Of a stretch of 64,000 bases of DNA, positions 17,883-26,893 are shown piece after piece. The stretch comes from Zobellia alginiliquefaciens (GTDB lineage: Bacteria; Bacteroidota; Bacteroidia; Flavobacteriales; Flavobacteriaceae), in contig NZ_CP119758.1 of NCBI RefSeq assembly GCF_029323795.1, positions 4,216,001 to 4,280,000 on the forward strand. The letters are read 5' to 3'. Positions within the stretch are counted from its first letter, which is position 1; every line of letters starts with the position of its first letter. The translations under genes were made by a program, and so were the position numbers. Under the pieces are notes generated by a model, which had not been told where the DNA came from, did no database searches, and saw nothing but the letters and a program-made list of their open reading frames with translations.

Positions 17883-20800
17883 TTAATAAACCTTATTAAT
17901 TTTAACTCTTTGATCCCGCTCTGCAAATTTCAATAAATCACCTTCTTGGTTACCTAACAATAACTTACCCAAATCACTATGTATTGACAGTACCCGAATC
18001 CCATCTCGGCTTATGGGTTGTTGATTTCTTGGGATATCCATTAATAAGACTTCCTGTATTTTGTTTTGCATATCAAGCATTGTAATTTTACACTTACTGT
18101 TTACTGCTACAATAGTTGCGCTTGTCTTCTCTAATTCAGAATAATCCATAGAAAACAAGTCTTGTGTAACATCCTCTTTCAATTTGGGTTTACTTGCATA
18201 TTGCTTGTTAATCGTTTCCTCAATGACTACTTCCTTTTCTTCTTCAACAGATTCAACAGATTCAATGGATTCAATTTCTTCTTCATCTTCTTCTTCATCA
18301 AACTCCGGAAGAACTTCAATTTGTCTTTGTGAATTTCTCTCAATAAAAGTGATAAGCTTTTCTAGTTCACCTTCGGGGTCAATTCTAAAACTAGAGTATG
18401 TGATTCTATGAATTTTCCAACCTATTCTTTCTAAAAACTCTTGGCGCTCAATATCGTAGGCAACATCTTCTATTGAAGAATGATATATATCGCCGTCACA
18501 TTCAATTGCTAAGGGTGTACCGTTATTATAAACAACGAGATCTAAAATAAAATGTACATAGGTTTCTTTTCCTAAACGTGCATTATGAAATAGTTCTTTT
18601 TTCTTGATTTGATATTGAGGCAAGATAAATTGATAGCCCTTTTCAAAAAGTAAACTCGCTACATCATATTCAAACCAACTATCAAATGGCTTTGGTCTGT
18701 TTTCAGGAATTCTAAGTTTTTTTTCTAGATTTGGTGGTAGTTCTATTGGTTTAACAGGACTAAATTCTTCATCAAAAAACGAGATAATTTTTCTTCGAAA
18801 ATCTGTTGTTTTCAATTCATCTAATTTAATAGAATGAAATAGTATCATCTGCTCTTTAGCTCTACTTAAACCAACATTAATACCTCTAAGTTTAGAAGTA
18901 AGATTTTGATCTATATTATCAACTATTGAACCTGGAGCACTAATTGAGTTATCGCTATTTACAGTATTTGCTACGCCTAAAGAAACCAATATTACATCTC
19001 TTTCATCACCTTGAAATTGTGCTGGGCTATCTATTATAATATTGTGTTTTTCTAGCTTTTTAATAGATAAATCTTCTAAAATTGTTTTCAACTCTCGGGT
19101 ATGATTTGCAAGCCCTAAACTTACAACACCGATAGTTTTATTAGCATATGTGGGGTCTTCAATCAACTCACGGAGCTTTGTGGCGATAGCTCTTATTTCT
19201 TCTTTAACTATTTTATTATCATAGTTTGCATTTTTAATAAATAATCTTTTTTTAGGGGTAAGTCTATTGGCACTAATTACCTTTAAAGGGATTAATTTGT
19301 TTTCATAAAAGTGCTTTTTTGAAAAATCAATTAATTCAGGTACACACCTAAAGTGTTCTCTAAGCATTTGGCTTGTAGAACCAGAAACTAAATTTGCTAA
19401 TGAAAATAAGCTAGCATCTGCTCTTATATTTATCGCTTTTGGTCCCATAAAATTAAGATGGTCCTTTCTAAGAGAGTCAAATGCTTCATTAGTAATTGAT
19501 ACATCTTCTGGCGATGTTTGTTTTTCATCACCTACAACAATCATCTTTTTGCCATAATAGCCAAGTAGTATACTGTTAAAGTTAAGTTGACTAGCTTCAT
19601 CTGTAATTATGCAATCAAAAACTTCTGGGGCTGAATCTACAGTTTTTAAAACGTCATCAAATTTCATTACCCAACACGATATATTCGGCGCAATTGCTTT
19701 CGCCGTTTGTTGGGCATTTCTTCTAAATTTATCTTTATCTGCAATACCTCTTTTACTTTGTTTGAATTCATGTTCAAAATTTGAAAGCAAATTGATGAAG
19801 TCATTTTTTTCTTGTTGGTTAAAGCGCTTTTTAAAATTTTCTTTAGCCAAACCGCTTAAAATGTCTGCTTTGGAATTCTTAATAACATCTGTAAGGTAGC
19901 GTAGTCTTTCACTTGTTTTTTGAAGATCAATTGATGTTGCATCTTCAACTAATTGGGCACCATATTTCAAGTGAAAAGAATCTTTGTTTATGCCCTCTAA
20001 AACTTTTGTTGAATTAGTACTTAAAGTTTTTAGGGTTTGCGGTATAAATTCTTTTAGAACTGTTTTTGCTTTTGCGGATTCTTGATGCGCTAGATGCGCG
20101 CTTTCTAATTCTTGTAATTTGTTTTTTACCTCTACTATATTTTCTTTTTTGTTAAGTAAACTGATTCCTATAGTTGAAATTATTTTTTGAGTATTTATTA
20201 TAGCATCACCTACTTTATCTTTTTCTTGTTTTATTCTATTAGCTTCTTCAAAAACAGAAATTAATTCTTTTGCAGTATTTGTAATTTTTTCACACTTGGC
20301 ATGAGTTAACTCATATGTTTTTTTAAACTCAATTATATCATCTGAATTTAATTTGTTTAATAACTCTAAATTCATATCAACTTTTATAATACCCTTTTTT
20401 GCTGCACTTTGCATTTCTTTTAAACTACATTGTTCTTTTAGGGCATAGTCAATAAAGTTATTTTCAGACAGTAACTCTATAAGTTCATTTAGGTTGGAGA
20501 AAGTGTTTAAAAAGACTCTAAACTTCATCAATGTCTTCCTATTATTAGAGAACACATCATTTATAGAAATTTGATCTATATACTTAACATCTTTGTAAAG
20601 TGAGTTGAGTTTTTTTTGAAAAAATGAAAGGGTGTCTTTTCCCTCTGGTAAGAGAGCTAAGTACGTAGAGATGTCTCTAGCGTATTTGGCACTGTTTAAT
20701 TTAATTTCTTGGGCAGATCTATTTATCTGATAATCTTCTACTATTTCTTCAATAATAGCACGCTTTTTAAGCAAAGAATCAAGTAATTCTTTATTCTCAC

Positions 20801-22508
20801 TTATTAAGTCTTTATCCTTAAAGTTATTTAGAGTTTTTGGTATTAAACTAGCCCTTTCAAAATTAAATTCTTTTAGGCTTGATACTTTTAAGGTTTCCAG
20901 TTTACCTCTAAAATTATCTGATAAATTATCAAATCTATCAAAATCAACTAAATCTAAAAGTTTAAAAGTTTCTTCAAAATTTATCGATGATTTTTTTTTG
21001 GTTACTGGTTGTAATTCTATGTACTTTTTTAAAGCCCTATTAATTTGGTCAGAATTTGATAACGTTTGATCATTAACAGTATCTTTTATATACTCCCAAT
21101 TCGTTTTTCGCTCATCAACAAAGGTGTATAACTCATAAATACTAAAGTCTCTTTCAAAATATGGAATATTTATAGAGGTATACTCTTGCCGTAGAAGTTT
21201 TGCAAGAATCTTTTTTTCTGAATTATAATTTTTTTTGGTTTTGTTTAGTTTTTCTAGATCTGCATTAAGGTCATAAATGTTACTATTTAATAAGAGTTGC
21301 CTGATATTACTTATGCTGTTGGATAAAGTATATTCCGATTGATTTTGTTGTTTAATATCAGCCATTACCAACCCATTAAATTGATAAGGAATTTTGTCCA
21401 ATAATGATTCTAGAGCTTTGTCTGTCTTTGCCGTAATAAGTATACGTTTACCTTCTGCTAACATAGCGCAAAGTAAATTTACAATACTGTGAGATTTTCC
21501 TGTTCCAGGTGGTCCGGTTACGACAGATAATTGGTGTGTATTGTAATTTTTATAAATATCTAATTGTTCTCTATTATAAGGTAAAGGAAAAAACTCTTCA
21601 AAATCTGAAGCATCTAAACTTGTAAATTTATCTTTTATAGACTCATAGATATTTGCAAAATAATGAGAATCGCCTTGCGATAAATTATTTTTTTGCCCTA
21701 ATAAAATGTCTAGAACAGGTGGACTAACATTGTTTCCCTCAGAGAAGTCAATGATTTTATCCATTAGTTTTTGAAAATGACGTGGTCGCTTATGTCTTAG
21801 AATAAAACATGGTGCAAACTTTACAAAATTTTTAGTTAGGGTGTCTATTGGTTTTGAGTGGTTGGGGTCATAAACCAGACTTGGGTGTAATGCTAAAACA
21901 TCGTTACTAATTATTTTTTTAAAAGCTGCTGTTTTTAAAAAAGCGACACCTAATTCATCAATACCTGTTTCAAAAGCATTTATTATTTTTAAAAGCTGAT
22001 TTCTATCTATTTGTGGATTATTTAGAAAAAAAGCGTCTATATACGGATCTTCAATGGTATCTAGTTTAAAAACGACTTTACTGCCTGATATAATTGCAGA
22101 AAGTGGAATATGAAAAAGATGAACTTTTACCATTGATTCACCTATTTTAAGATGAAACAAACCAAAAGAGTACACAAACTCTAAACTACTGTTTTTTGCA
22201 GTATCTCTTGCTGCTTGATAAAAATATGAATACGCCTCTCTGTTAAATTTTTCTTCAAAAGTTTCTTCATCTTCATCTAGTCCATCATTTTTAGGTAATG
22301 GGCGGCGTACATCTAGAAGTATATTAGTATTAGTTTCTTCTACATCAACAGCAAACAGACTTTCAAAAACATTCTTAACAACGATGTCAGATTCTTCAAT
22401 TTCTTCTTTCCATAAAGTATTTTTTAAACGCAATACATTTTTAGATCCTCTTTCAAGTAACTTATTATATTCTCTTAAAAATGCTATATATTTTTGAATA
22501 ACTGCCAT
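17883..22508 (-). CDS. Giant SF1 helicase with Vsr-like nuclease and Gre-like C-terminal domains
   Basis: 1541 residues. Walker A 'TGPPGTGKS' has K338. Walker B 'DEAS' begins at D970. Later SF1 motifs are 'GDEKQTSP', 'QFQGDERDVILVSLG' and 'GLSRAKEQ'. The 630 residues between Walker A and B are predominantly charged heptad-like helix, i.e. a large coiled-coil insertion. The motif set is UPF1/DNA2-like. A PD-(D/E)XK domain of the Vsr/MTES_1575 type follows near 1260-1380, with D1323 and E1336-x-D1338 ('AIECDGD-IYH'). An acidic linker leads to a final 79 residues (1463-1541) with the Gre/Rnk C-terminal pattern 'ISRDGIRVLSIHSDLGKLLLG'-like, shown here in parts: 'VLSIHSDLGKLLLGNQEGD'. Helicase and nuclease are clear; the Gre-like call is a pattern match. 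Its role is presumably anti-phage, from context. Both flanks carry hsdS-tail-like relics. Confidence 0.88.
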   Translation of the reverse strand: MAVIQKYIAFLREYNKLLERGSKNVLRLKNTLWKEEIEESDIVVKNVFESLFAVDVEETNTNILLDVRRPLPKNDGLDEDEETFEEKFNREAYSYFYQAARDTAKNSSLEFVYSFGLFHLKIGESMVKVHLFHIPLSAIISGSKVVFKLDTIEDPYIDAFFLNNPQIDRNQLLKIINAFETGIDELGVAFLKTAAFKKIISNDVLALHPSLVYDPNHSKPIDTLTKNFVKFAPCFILRHKRPRHFQKLMDKIIDFSEGNNVSPPVLDILLGQKNNLSQGDSHYFANIYESIKDKFTSLDASDFEEFFPLPYNREQLDIYKNYNTHQLSVVTGPPGTGKSHSIVNLLCAMLAEGKRILITAKTDKALESLLDKIPYQFNGLVMADIKQQNQSEYTLSNSISNIRQLLLNSNIYDLNADLEKLNKTKKNYNSEKKILAKLLRQEYTSINIPYFERDFSIYELYTFVDERKTNWEYIKDTVNDQTLSNSDQINRALKKYIELQPVTKKKSSINFEETFKLLDLVDFDRFDNLSDNFRGKLETLKVSSLKEFNFERASLIPKTLNNFKDKDLISENKELLDSLLKKRAIIEEIVEDYQINRSAQEIKLNSAKYARDISTYLALLPEGKDTLSFFQKKLNSLYKDVKYIDQISINDVFSNNRKTLMKFRVFLNTFSNLNELIELLSENNFIDYALKEQCSLKEMQSAAKKGIIKVDMNLELLNKLNSDDIIEFKKTYELTHAKCEKITNTAKELISVFEEANRIKQEKDKVGDAIINTQKIISTIGISLLNKKENIVEVKNKLQELESAHLAHQESAKAKTVLKEFIPQTLKTLSTNSTKVLEGINKDSFHLKYGAQLVEDATSIDLQKTSERLRYLTDVIKNSKADILSGLAKENFKKRFNQQEKNDFINLLSNFEHEFKQSKRGIADKDKFRRNAQQTAKAIAPNISCWVMKFDDVLKTVDSAPEVFDCIITDEASQLNFNSILLGYYGKKMIVVGDEKQTSPEDVSITNEAFDSLRKDHLNFMGPKAINIRADASLFSLANLVSGSTSQMLREHFRCVPELIDFSKKHFYENKLIPLKVISANRLTPKKRLFIKNANYDNKIVKEEIRAIATKLRELIEDPTYANKTIGVVSLGLANHTRELKTILEDLSIKKLEKHNIIIDSPAQFQGDERDVILVSLGVANTVNSDNSISAPGSIVDNIDQNLTSKLRGINVGLSRAKEQMILFHSIKLDELKTTDFRRKIISFFDEEFSPVKPIELPPNLEKKLRIPENRPKPFDSWFEYDVASLLFEKGYQFILPQYQIKKKELFHNARLGKETYVHFILDLVVYNNGTPLAIECDGDIYHSSIEDVAYDIERQEFLERIGWKIHRITYSSFRIDPEGELEKLITFIERNSQRQIEVLPEFDEEEDEEEIESIESVESVEEEKEVVIEETINKQYASKPKLKEDVTQDLFSMDYSELEKTSATIVAVNSKCKITMLDMQNKIQEVLLMDIPRNQQPISRDGIRVLSIHSDLGKLLLGNQEGDLLKFAERDQRVKINKVY

Positions 22509-22575
22509 TATAGTTTTGTTTGTTTAACGAAACAACTTCATTATAAATACTCTTATTATTTCTACTGCAATCATT

Positions 22576-22648
22576 AGCTAATTCTCGTCTATTTCTAAAT
22601 TGTTAATACCTGCAATAGCAGTTATCACAACGTGTCAGTAAAATATTA
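22576..22648 (-). pseudogene. Possible second relic of an hsdS 3' end
   Basis: On the minus strand ATATTTTACTGACACGTT matches the hsdS segment encoding 'ILLPR' at 15 of 18 positions. A frameshifted continuation reads 'GINNLEIDEN' and a stop, which is like an hsdS tail after 'LMSG'. The match is shorter and weaker than the relic at 17761-17865. The rest of the 166-bp spacer shows nothing else. Confidence 0.4.
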
Positions 22649-22674
22649 TGTATTTTTTTTAACAATTAGTTTAA

Positions 22675-22980
22675 TTATTCATCACCAAACACACTATCAT
22701 AAGACATAGAATCATCATCAAAATCTTCATCGTGTCTATCAGGAAACATGCTGTCTAATTCTCCTTCTGCATCGTAAAAATCATTCTCTTGTTTAAATTC
22801 TTTTACAAGTTTATCTAATTTGTTAATTTGTTTTTCATCTTCCTCTTTAAAAACTTGATGAAAAACCTCTTGAATTTTTTCTTCTAAATCATATATGAGT
22901 TGGTGGTCTTCGTTTCCTTCTTCAAAAATATTTTCTATTTCAAGAAAGCGTGCTTTTAGTGTTTGTATTTCTTCGGTCAT
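22675..22980 (-). CDS. Small acidic protein between hsdS and helicase
   Basis: 101 residues, strongly acidic, helical, with a heptad-like stretch ('FHQVFKEEDEKQINKLDKLV') and an Asp/Glu-rich C-terminus ('DEDFDDDSMSYDSVFGDE'). It starts 5 bp after the hsdS stop, so it is co-expressed with hsdS and precedes the helicase gene by 166 bp. I do not recognise the family. Acidic DNA-mimic inhibitors and complex-assembly factors have this kind of composition, but nothing here proves either. Confidence is for its being a real gene, from position and codon structure. Confidence 0.65.
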   Translation of the reverse strand: MTEEIQTLKARFLEIENIFEEGNEDHQLIYDLEEKIQEVFHQVFKEEDEKQINKLDKLVKEFKQENDFYDAEGELDSMFPDRHDEDFDDDSMSYDSVFGDE

Positions 22981-22985
22981 AAGTA

Positions 22986-24263
22986 TTAATTAATTAGCTC
23001 TGTTTTATTGGTTTCTACCTCCAAACCATCAACATCTATCATCCCACTCATTAAACGTGGCAACAAAATATCGCGTGCTTCTTTTAAGTGTTGATTTTGG
23101 TTTTGAAGATTTGATATACTTTCAAATACTTTAGAGGCAAACGTTTTGAATTTTATAGAAATATCTTCGGAAGGCACAATAAAAGGTGATTGACGAACAA
23201 TTCCTGTGTTAATATTTTGAATTGCTGCTCCATAAGAAATACTCTCGAAGTATGATTTTAAACCTATAAAGCTGAAATAAAAATATTCTTTTAATTTATC
23301 ATCTATTCCTTTAAAATATAACCAACCATCATGAATACAAGCTTCAACACCTAAAATCATTGGAAAACCTAAAGTCCCACTAGCAGCAACAACTATAGAA
23401 CCTTTTGGTAATTTTCTACTAAAAGATGCTCCATATTCATTAACATAGAGTTTGGTTTCATAAATATAAATATGTGAAGAAGTCGCATCTGCTATTTTTA
23501 ACCAAGGAATAGTTCCTCCTTCAAAATATTTTTGATTTGAAATTGGTCTTGGCGAACTCCCTCTACCTACTTCTATCACATCTTGAATCTTTTTCTTCTC
23601 CCACCCAACTGGCAAACCACTTTCCTTATCAGTCTCCACATCCTCATAACCAGGAAATTTAAAACGTACAAACCACTCTTCGTAGGTTTGTTGTGCTTGC
23701 TCTTCTAATAAATTTATGCGTTTTAGATTGATTTCTATTAAATCATCATAACCCGATAAGATGGATGCTATTTTGCGTTGGGTTTTTAATGGTGGAAGAT
23801 TGATTTTTATTTTTCTCAACCCTGAAATTGTTAAAGCTTTTTGGGATGAACCTATTAAAACTGAATCTAATTTGGCCTGACCATAAGGACTAACAATAAA
23901 ATAATAAAGAAATTTGGATAAAGTTTTGTTTTTACTTTTATTAAATTTTATCCATATCAAATTACCATCCTTAAAATAAAATGGTTCTTCATTTTTTACT
24001 AAATAAGGGACTCCAATACTTCCCACTGATGTTATTAAAATATCTCCTAGTTGTGGAACACCATATTTTTCTTTAATCTTGAGGTATTTGTCTTTTTCAA
24101 TAAATAGTTCAAGGCTTATATCTTGACCTTTAAATGACTCAATAATTTCTTTTGACCTAAAAAAGGGAATACCTTTTTCTACGTAATCAGAAAGAAATAT
24201 TCTTTTACTAGATTTAATCTCCAATAAATTACCTAACAATTCCTCTTTCCAACTTTCCATCAT
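22986..24263 (-). CDS. hsdS: Type I restriction-modification specificity subunit (HsdS)
   Basis: 425 residues with the two-half plan of HsdS: target-recognition domain 1 (about 1-150), a conserved helical spacer beginning 'PPLKTQRKIASILSGYDDLI', TRD2 starting 'GLPVGWEKKKIQDVIEVGRG', and a second conserved helix ending 'LLPRLMSGMIDVDGLEVE'. It sets the bipartite DNA target of the methylase and nuclease. Its start overlaps the hsdM stop by 4 bp (ATGA). It is intact. Related tail fragments lie further along the operon, so specificity genes have been exchanged here. Confidence 0.95.
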   Translation of the reverse strand: MMESWKEELLGNLLEIKSSKRIFLSDYVEKGIPFFRSKEIIESFKGQDISLELFIEKDKYLKIKEKYGVPQLGDILITSVGSIGVPYLVKNEEPFYFKDGNLIWIKFNKSKNKTLSKFLYYFIVSPYGQAKLDSVLIGSSQKALTISGLRKIKINLPPLKTQRKIASILSGYDDLIEINLKRINLLEEQAQQTYEEWFVRFKFPGYEDVETDKESGLPVGWEKKKIQDVIEVGRGSSPRPISNQKYFEGGTIPWLKIADATSSHIYIYETKLYVNEYGASFSRKLPKGSIVVAASGTLGFPMILGVEACIHDGWLYFKGIDDKLKEYFYFSFIGLKSYFESISYGAAIQNINTGIVRQSPFIVPSEDISIKFKTFASKVFESISNLQNQNQHLKEARDILLPRLMSGMIDVDGLEVETNKTELIN

Positions 24264-25840
24264 AATTTCACAGATTGAATTTGCTCCATTAAACTATTGG
24301 CTTCGGTATTAAGTTCTGCTAGTTCAGTATGTATTTCGGTCATTCTACTCTTGTAGTCAAAATCCATATCAATATCAATCTTCACACCAACGTAGCGTCC
24401 TGGTGTTAGGCTGTAATCTTGTTCTGCTATTTCTTCTAGTGTGGCTATGTTGCATAAACCTTCTATGTCTTGGTAAGTTCCTTTAGGGAAGTTTTTGTTA
24501 AACCAAGTATTGCCTTTGCTTACACCTAAATCGTCTCCTCTAAAGGCATTCATTAAAGCAGTTAAGCCTTCTAGGTGCTCATCGCTAAAGTCGTTAATGG
24601 TGGTGCTTACTTTGTTAAAGGTGTTACGAGCATCTATCATTAAGACCTTATCCTTGTTTTCTTTCTTTTTCCCTTTATTAAAAAACCAAACGTGACATGG
24701 TAAACTACGTGTGTAGAAGAAATTGTTGCTAATGGCTACAATACATTCTACATCACCAGATTCTATAAGTTTTTGGCGTATTAATTTTTCCGCATTTCCA
24801 GCATCAGTTGCAGAACTTGCCATAACAAAACCAGCTCTTCCTGTTTCATTCAAATACGAATGAAAATATTGCATCCATAAATAGTTTCCATTGCTTATGG
24901 TACCTTTTCCTGTTAATGGTGCACCAAATGGTAAACGATCATCATCTGCTAGAAACTTATTTTTAGCATCAATTTTATCCACATTAAATGGGGGGTTAGC
25001 CATTACAAAATCGCACTTACCTGTTAGGTTATGTGGGTTAGAGTAAAAGCTATTGCTCTCTACAATTTTACCTTCTATGCCATGAATGGCAAGGTTCATT
25101 TTTGCTAAACGTGTGTTGTTGCTTTTTAGCTCCGTACCATAAACGGTTATGGCTTCGTTAACATTTTTGTTTTCATGGTCTGTTATAAAGTGCGCAGTTT
25201 GTACAAACATACCACCAGAACCACAAGCAGGATCGTGTACTATACCATGGTCTGGTTGTATAAAGTTAACAATGAGGTTAACTAAAGATGGTGGTGTAAA
25301 GAACTCTCCGCCTTCTTGCGCACCTGCGCCTTGCATAGAGAATTTCATTAAGAAAAACTCATAAATACGTCCAAACACATCGCCTTTGGCATTTTTTACA
25401 GCGTCTTTGTTAAATACACGTACCAAGTCTCGCAATAGTTTATCATCAAATTCTTGATAGCTTTTTGGTAGAATACCTTCTAAATCTGGATATTCGGCTT
25501 CAATAAGCTTCATGGCATTGTTAATGGCTTCGGCTATGTTTTCGCCTTCAGGTAAATCGGCTAAATAATCATACTTTGCTTTTTCGGCAATAAACATAGC
25601 GCCAGCGCCTGCGTAATCCCCTTTATTTGCCTCTCGTTTTTTACCCGTTCTTGGGTTAATAGGCAGTTTTTTTTCTACTTCTATTTTTGCATCTTCAAAC
25701 CTATTTTGGGCAAAACGCAGTAATACCAAACCTAATAATGGGTCTTTATATTCGGCAGCAGTTAGTTTAGAATTTGCTCTAAGATCATCGGCTGCGTCCC
25801 AAAGTTCGATTTCTAATTTCTTTATATTTTCTTGGGTCAT
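24260..25840 (-). CDS. hsdM: Type I restriction-modification DNA methyltransferase (HsdM)
   Basis: 526 residues, standard length. The N-terminal helical domain ('LEIELWDAADDLRANSKLT') is typical. The N6-adenine methylase core has the AdoMet motif 'DPACGSGGMF' near residue 200 and the catalytic NPPF at 282-285 ('VMANPPFNVDK'). It methylates adenine in the HsdS-defined target and protects the host from HsdR. It is the first gene of the cluster; the upstream region carries repeated ATACTTAT half-sites that may be regulatory. No defects seen. Confidence 0.97.
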   Translation of the reverse strand: MTQENIKKLEIELWDAADDLRANSKLTAAEYKDPLLGLVLLRFAQNRFEDAKIEVEKKLPINPRTGKKREANKGDYAGAGAMFIAEKAKYDYLADLPEGENIAEAINNAMKLIEAEYPDLEGILPKSYQEFDDKLLRDLVRVFNKDAVKNAKGDVFGRIYEFFLMKFSMQGAGAQEGGEFFTPPSLVNLIVNFIQPDHGIVHDPACGSGGMFVQTAHFITDHENKNVNEAITVYGTELKSNNTRLAKMNLAIHGIEGKIVESNSFYSNPHNLTGKCDFVMANPPFNVDKIDAKNKFLADDDRLPFGAPLTGKGTISNGNYLWMQYFHSYLNETGRAGFVMASSATDAGNAEKLIRQKLIESGDVECIVAISNNFFYTRSLPCHVWFFNKGKKKENKDKVLMIDARNTFNKVSTTINDFSDEHLEGLTALMNAFRGDDLGVSKGNTWFNKNFPKGTYQDIEGLCNIATLEEIAEQDYSLTPGRYVGVKIDIDMDFDYKSRMTEIHTELAELNTEANSLMEQIQSVKL

Positions 25841-25880
25841 TTTTTATTGGTTGTGGTCATCTTAAATGATAACTGTCGTG

Positions 25881-25918
25881 ATACTTATATACGAACCTTA
25901 AATATACTTATTAGTATA
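25881..25918 (-). promoter_or_regulatory. Candidate control sites upstream of hsdM
   Basis: ATACTTAT occurs at 25881-25888 and again at 25904-25911, 23 bp apart. The second copy sits inside the inverted repeat TATACT-TATT-AGTATA (25903-25918). They lie 40-80 bp upstream of the hsdM start. Repeated sites like this would suit a repressor of restriction genes, but no controller gene is visible nearby. Confidence 0.3.
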
Positions 25919-25968
25919 AGAAAAATGATATACTATCTTTTACAAAATGACTACTAGGGTTAATTATT

Positions 25969-26892
25969 TCATGGGTTCACAAAACCCTCAATGACCTTTT
26001 CAACACTTGAAGCTAGATCTGCATTCTGAATTTTAAATTTTTGAATACCCATTTCATTGAACCAATTGGTCCAATAGGCCCGCATAACATCAATAGCATA
26101 TGGGTTCTTAGGGTTTAAGCTTTCAACACCAATAACCAATACTTCTAAGTCTTCAAGATTCTCATTTGCCTTAATAAAACCATATCCTTTTTCATTGAGT
26201 GTGGTCTCCCACTTTGAATTAGATAAAGGAAGACGATGCAATGATTTTGGAGTTAAATACGAGCTTAAGTTCCCTTCTTTAATTTGGCTGTTTTCATGAT
26301 ACATATAGCCATCCGTGAGAATCACTAGAATATTTCTATGACAATTGCTAATGGTGTAATCTTTAACATTGTACTTGAAAAATTGCCATATATCTGAACC
26401 GGGAAAATCTTTCGGGTTTTTAGCATCTGCTAATGCAAGATTATATATTTCGGCAGGTTGGCCAGCATATAATTCTTCCGTTTCAGTAATTTTAGCTTTT
26501 GGCGAATTTTTATCGAACTCTATATGGAGTTTTTCTGCTATAGCATTAATGGCATCATTAGTAGGTTCGGGATTGAAATACAATTGCATTTGATCTTGTA
26601 AGAATATCAATTTTTTTGTCTTTACGTGAGATGTAAACGCCTTAGAAACACTCTTTAAATACTCGGTGTCTTTTTGAATGGTTTTTGGCTGTGTTATTCT
26701 ATCCGATAGGTCTAAAAACACACTAATGTTCAGGTTGTTCTTCTTGTTATCCAGAATATATTTAGGGCAGTCACCTTTAATTTCTGTCTTAGCAATTTTG
26801 ATTTCCTTGGTTTCTTCTTTTGTATCGGATTTGCAGGCGGAAAGTATAATGGAAATGGTAGCGTAAATAAAAAGCTGTTGTATGTTTCTCAT
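25969..26892 (-). CDS. VWA-like lipoprotein, last gene of the TerB-containing operon
   Basis: The ATG at 26892 gives a lipoprotein signal with acylated C20 ('IISIILSAC'-like). The in-frame start at 26940 lies inside the preceding gene. The mature protein (307 aa in all) has two elements of a von Willebrand A fold with a metal site: 'VFLDLSDR' (D61-x-S63) at the first strand and 'ILVILTDGYMYHEN' near residue 185. Its start follows the stop of the preceding gene by one base. It would be anchored to a membrane, facing the periplasm or outside. VWA domains usually bind protein partners through a bound metal. No specific family recognised; the VWA reading is from motifs and moderately sure. Confidence 0.8.
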   Translation of the reverse strand: MRNIQQLFIYATISIILSACKSDTKEETKEIKIAKTEIKGDCPKYILDNKKNNLNISVFLDLSDRITQPKTIQKDTEYLKSVSKAFTSHVKTKKLIFLQDQMQLYFNPEPTNDAINAIAEKLHIEFDKNSPKAKITETEELYAGQPAEIYNLALADAKNPKDFPGSDIWQFFKYNVKDYTISNCHRNILVILTDGYMYHENSQIKEGNLSSYLTPKSLHRLPLSNSKWETTLNEKGYGFIKANENLEDLEVLVIGVESLNPKNPYAIDVMRAYWTNWFNEMGIQKFKIQNADLASSVEKVIEGFVNP

Positions 26893-26893
26893 G

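Noticed and set aside
18184-18411. Ser-rich plus-strand ORF in the helicase gene
   Set aside because: It is the antisense of the acidic linker; the low complexity explains the open frame.
10374-25840. Known named defence systems such as Hachiman, Zorya, DISARM or CoCoNuT
   Set aside because: Gene content does not match: the helicase is SF1 UPF1-like, not HamB-like. No MotA/MotB, DrmA-type or TerY-P genes were recognised. Coiled coil plus McrBC recalls CoCoNuT, but the evidence is too thin to name it.
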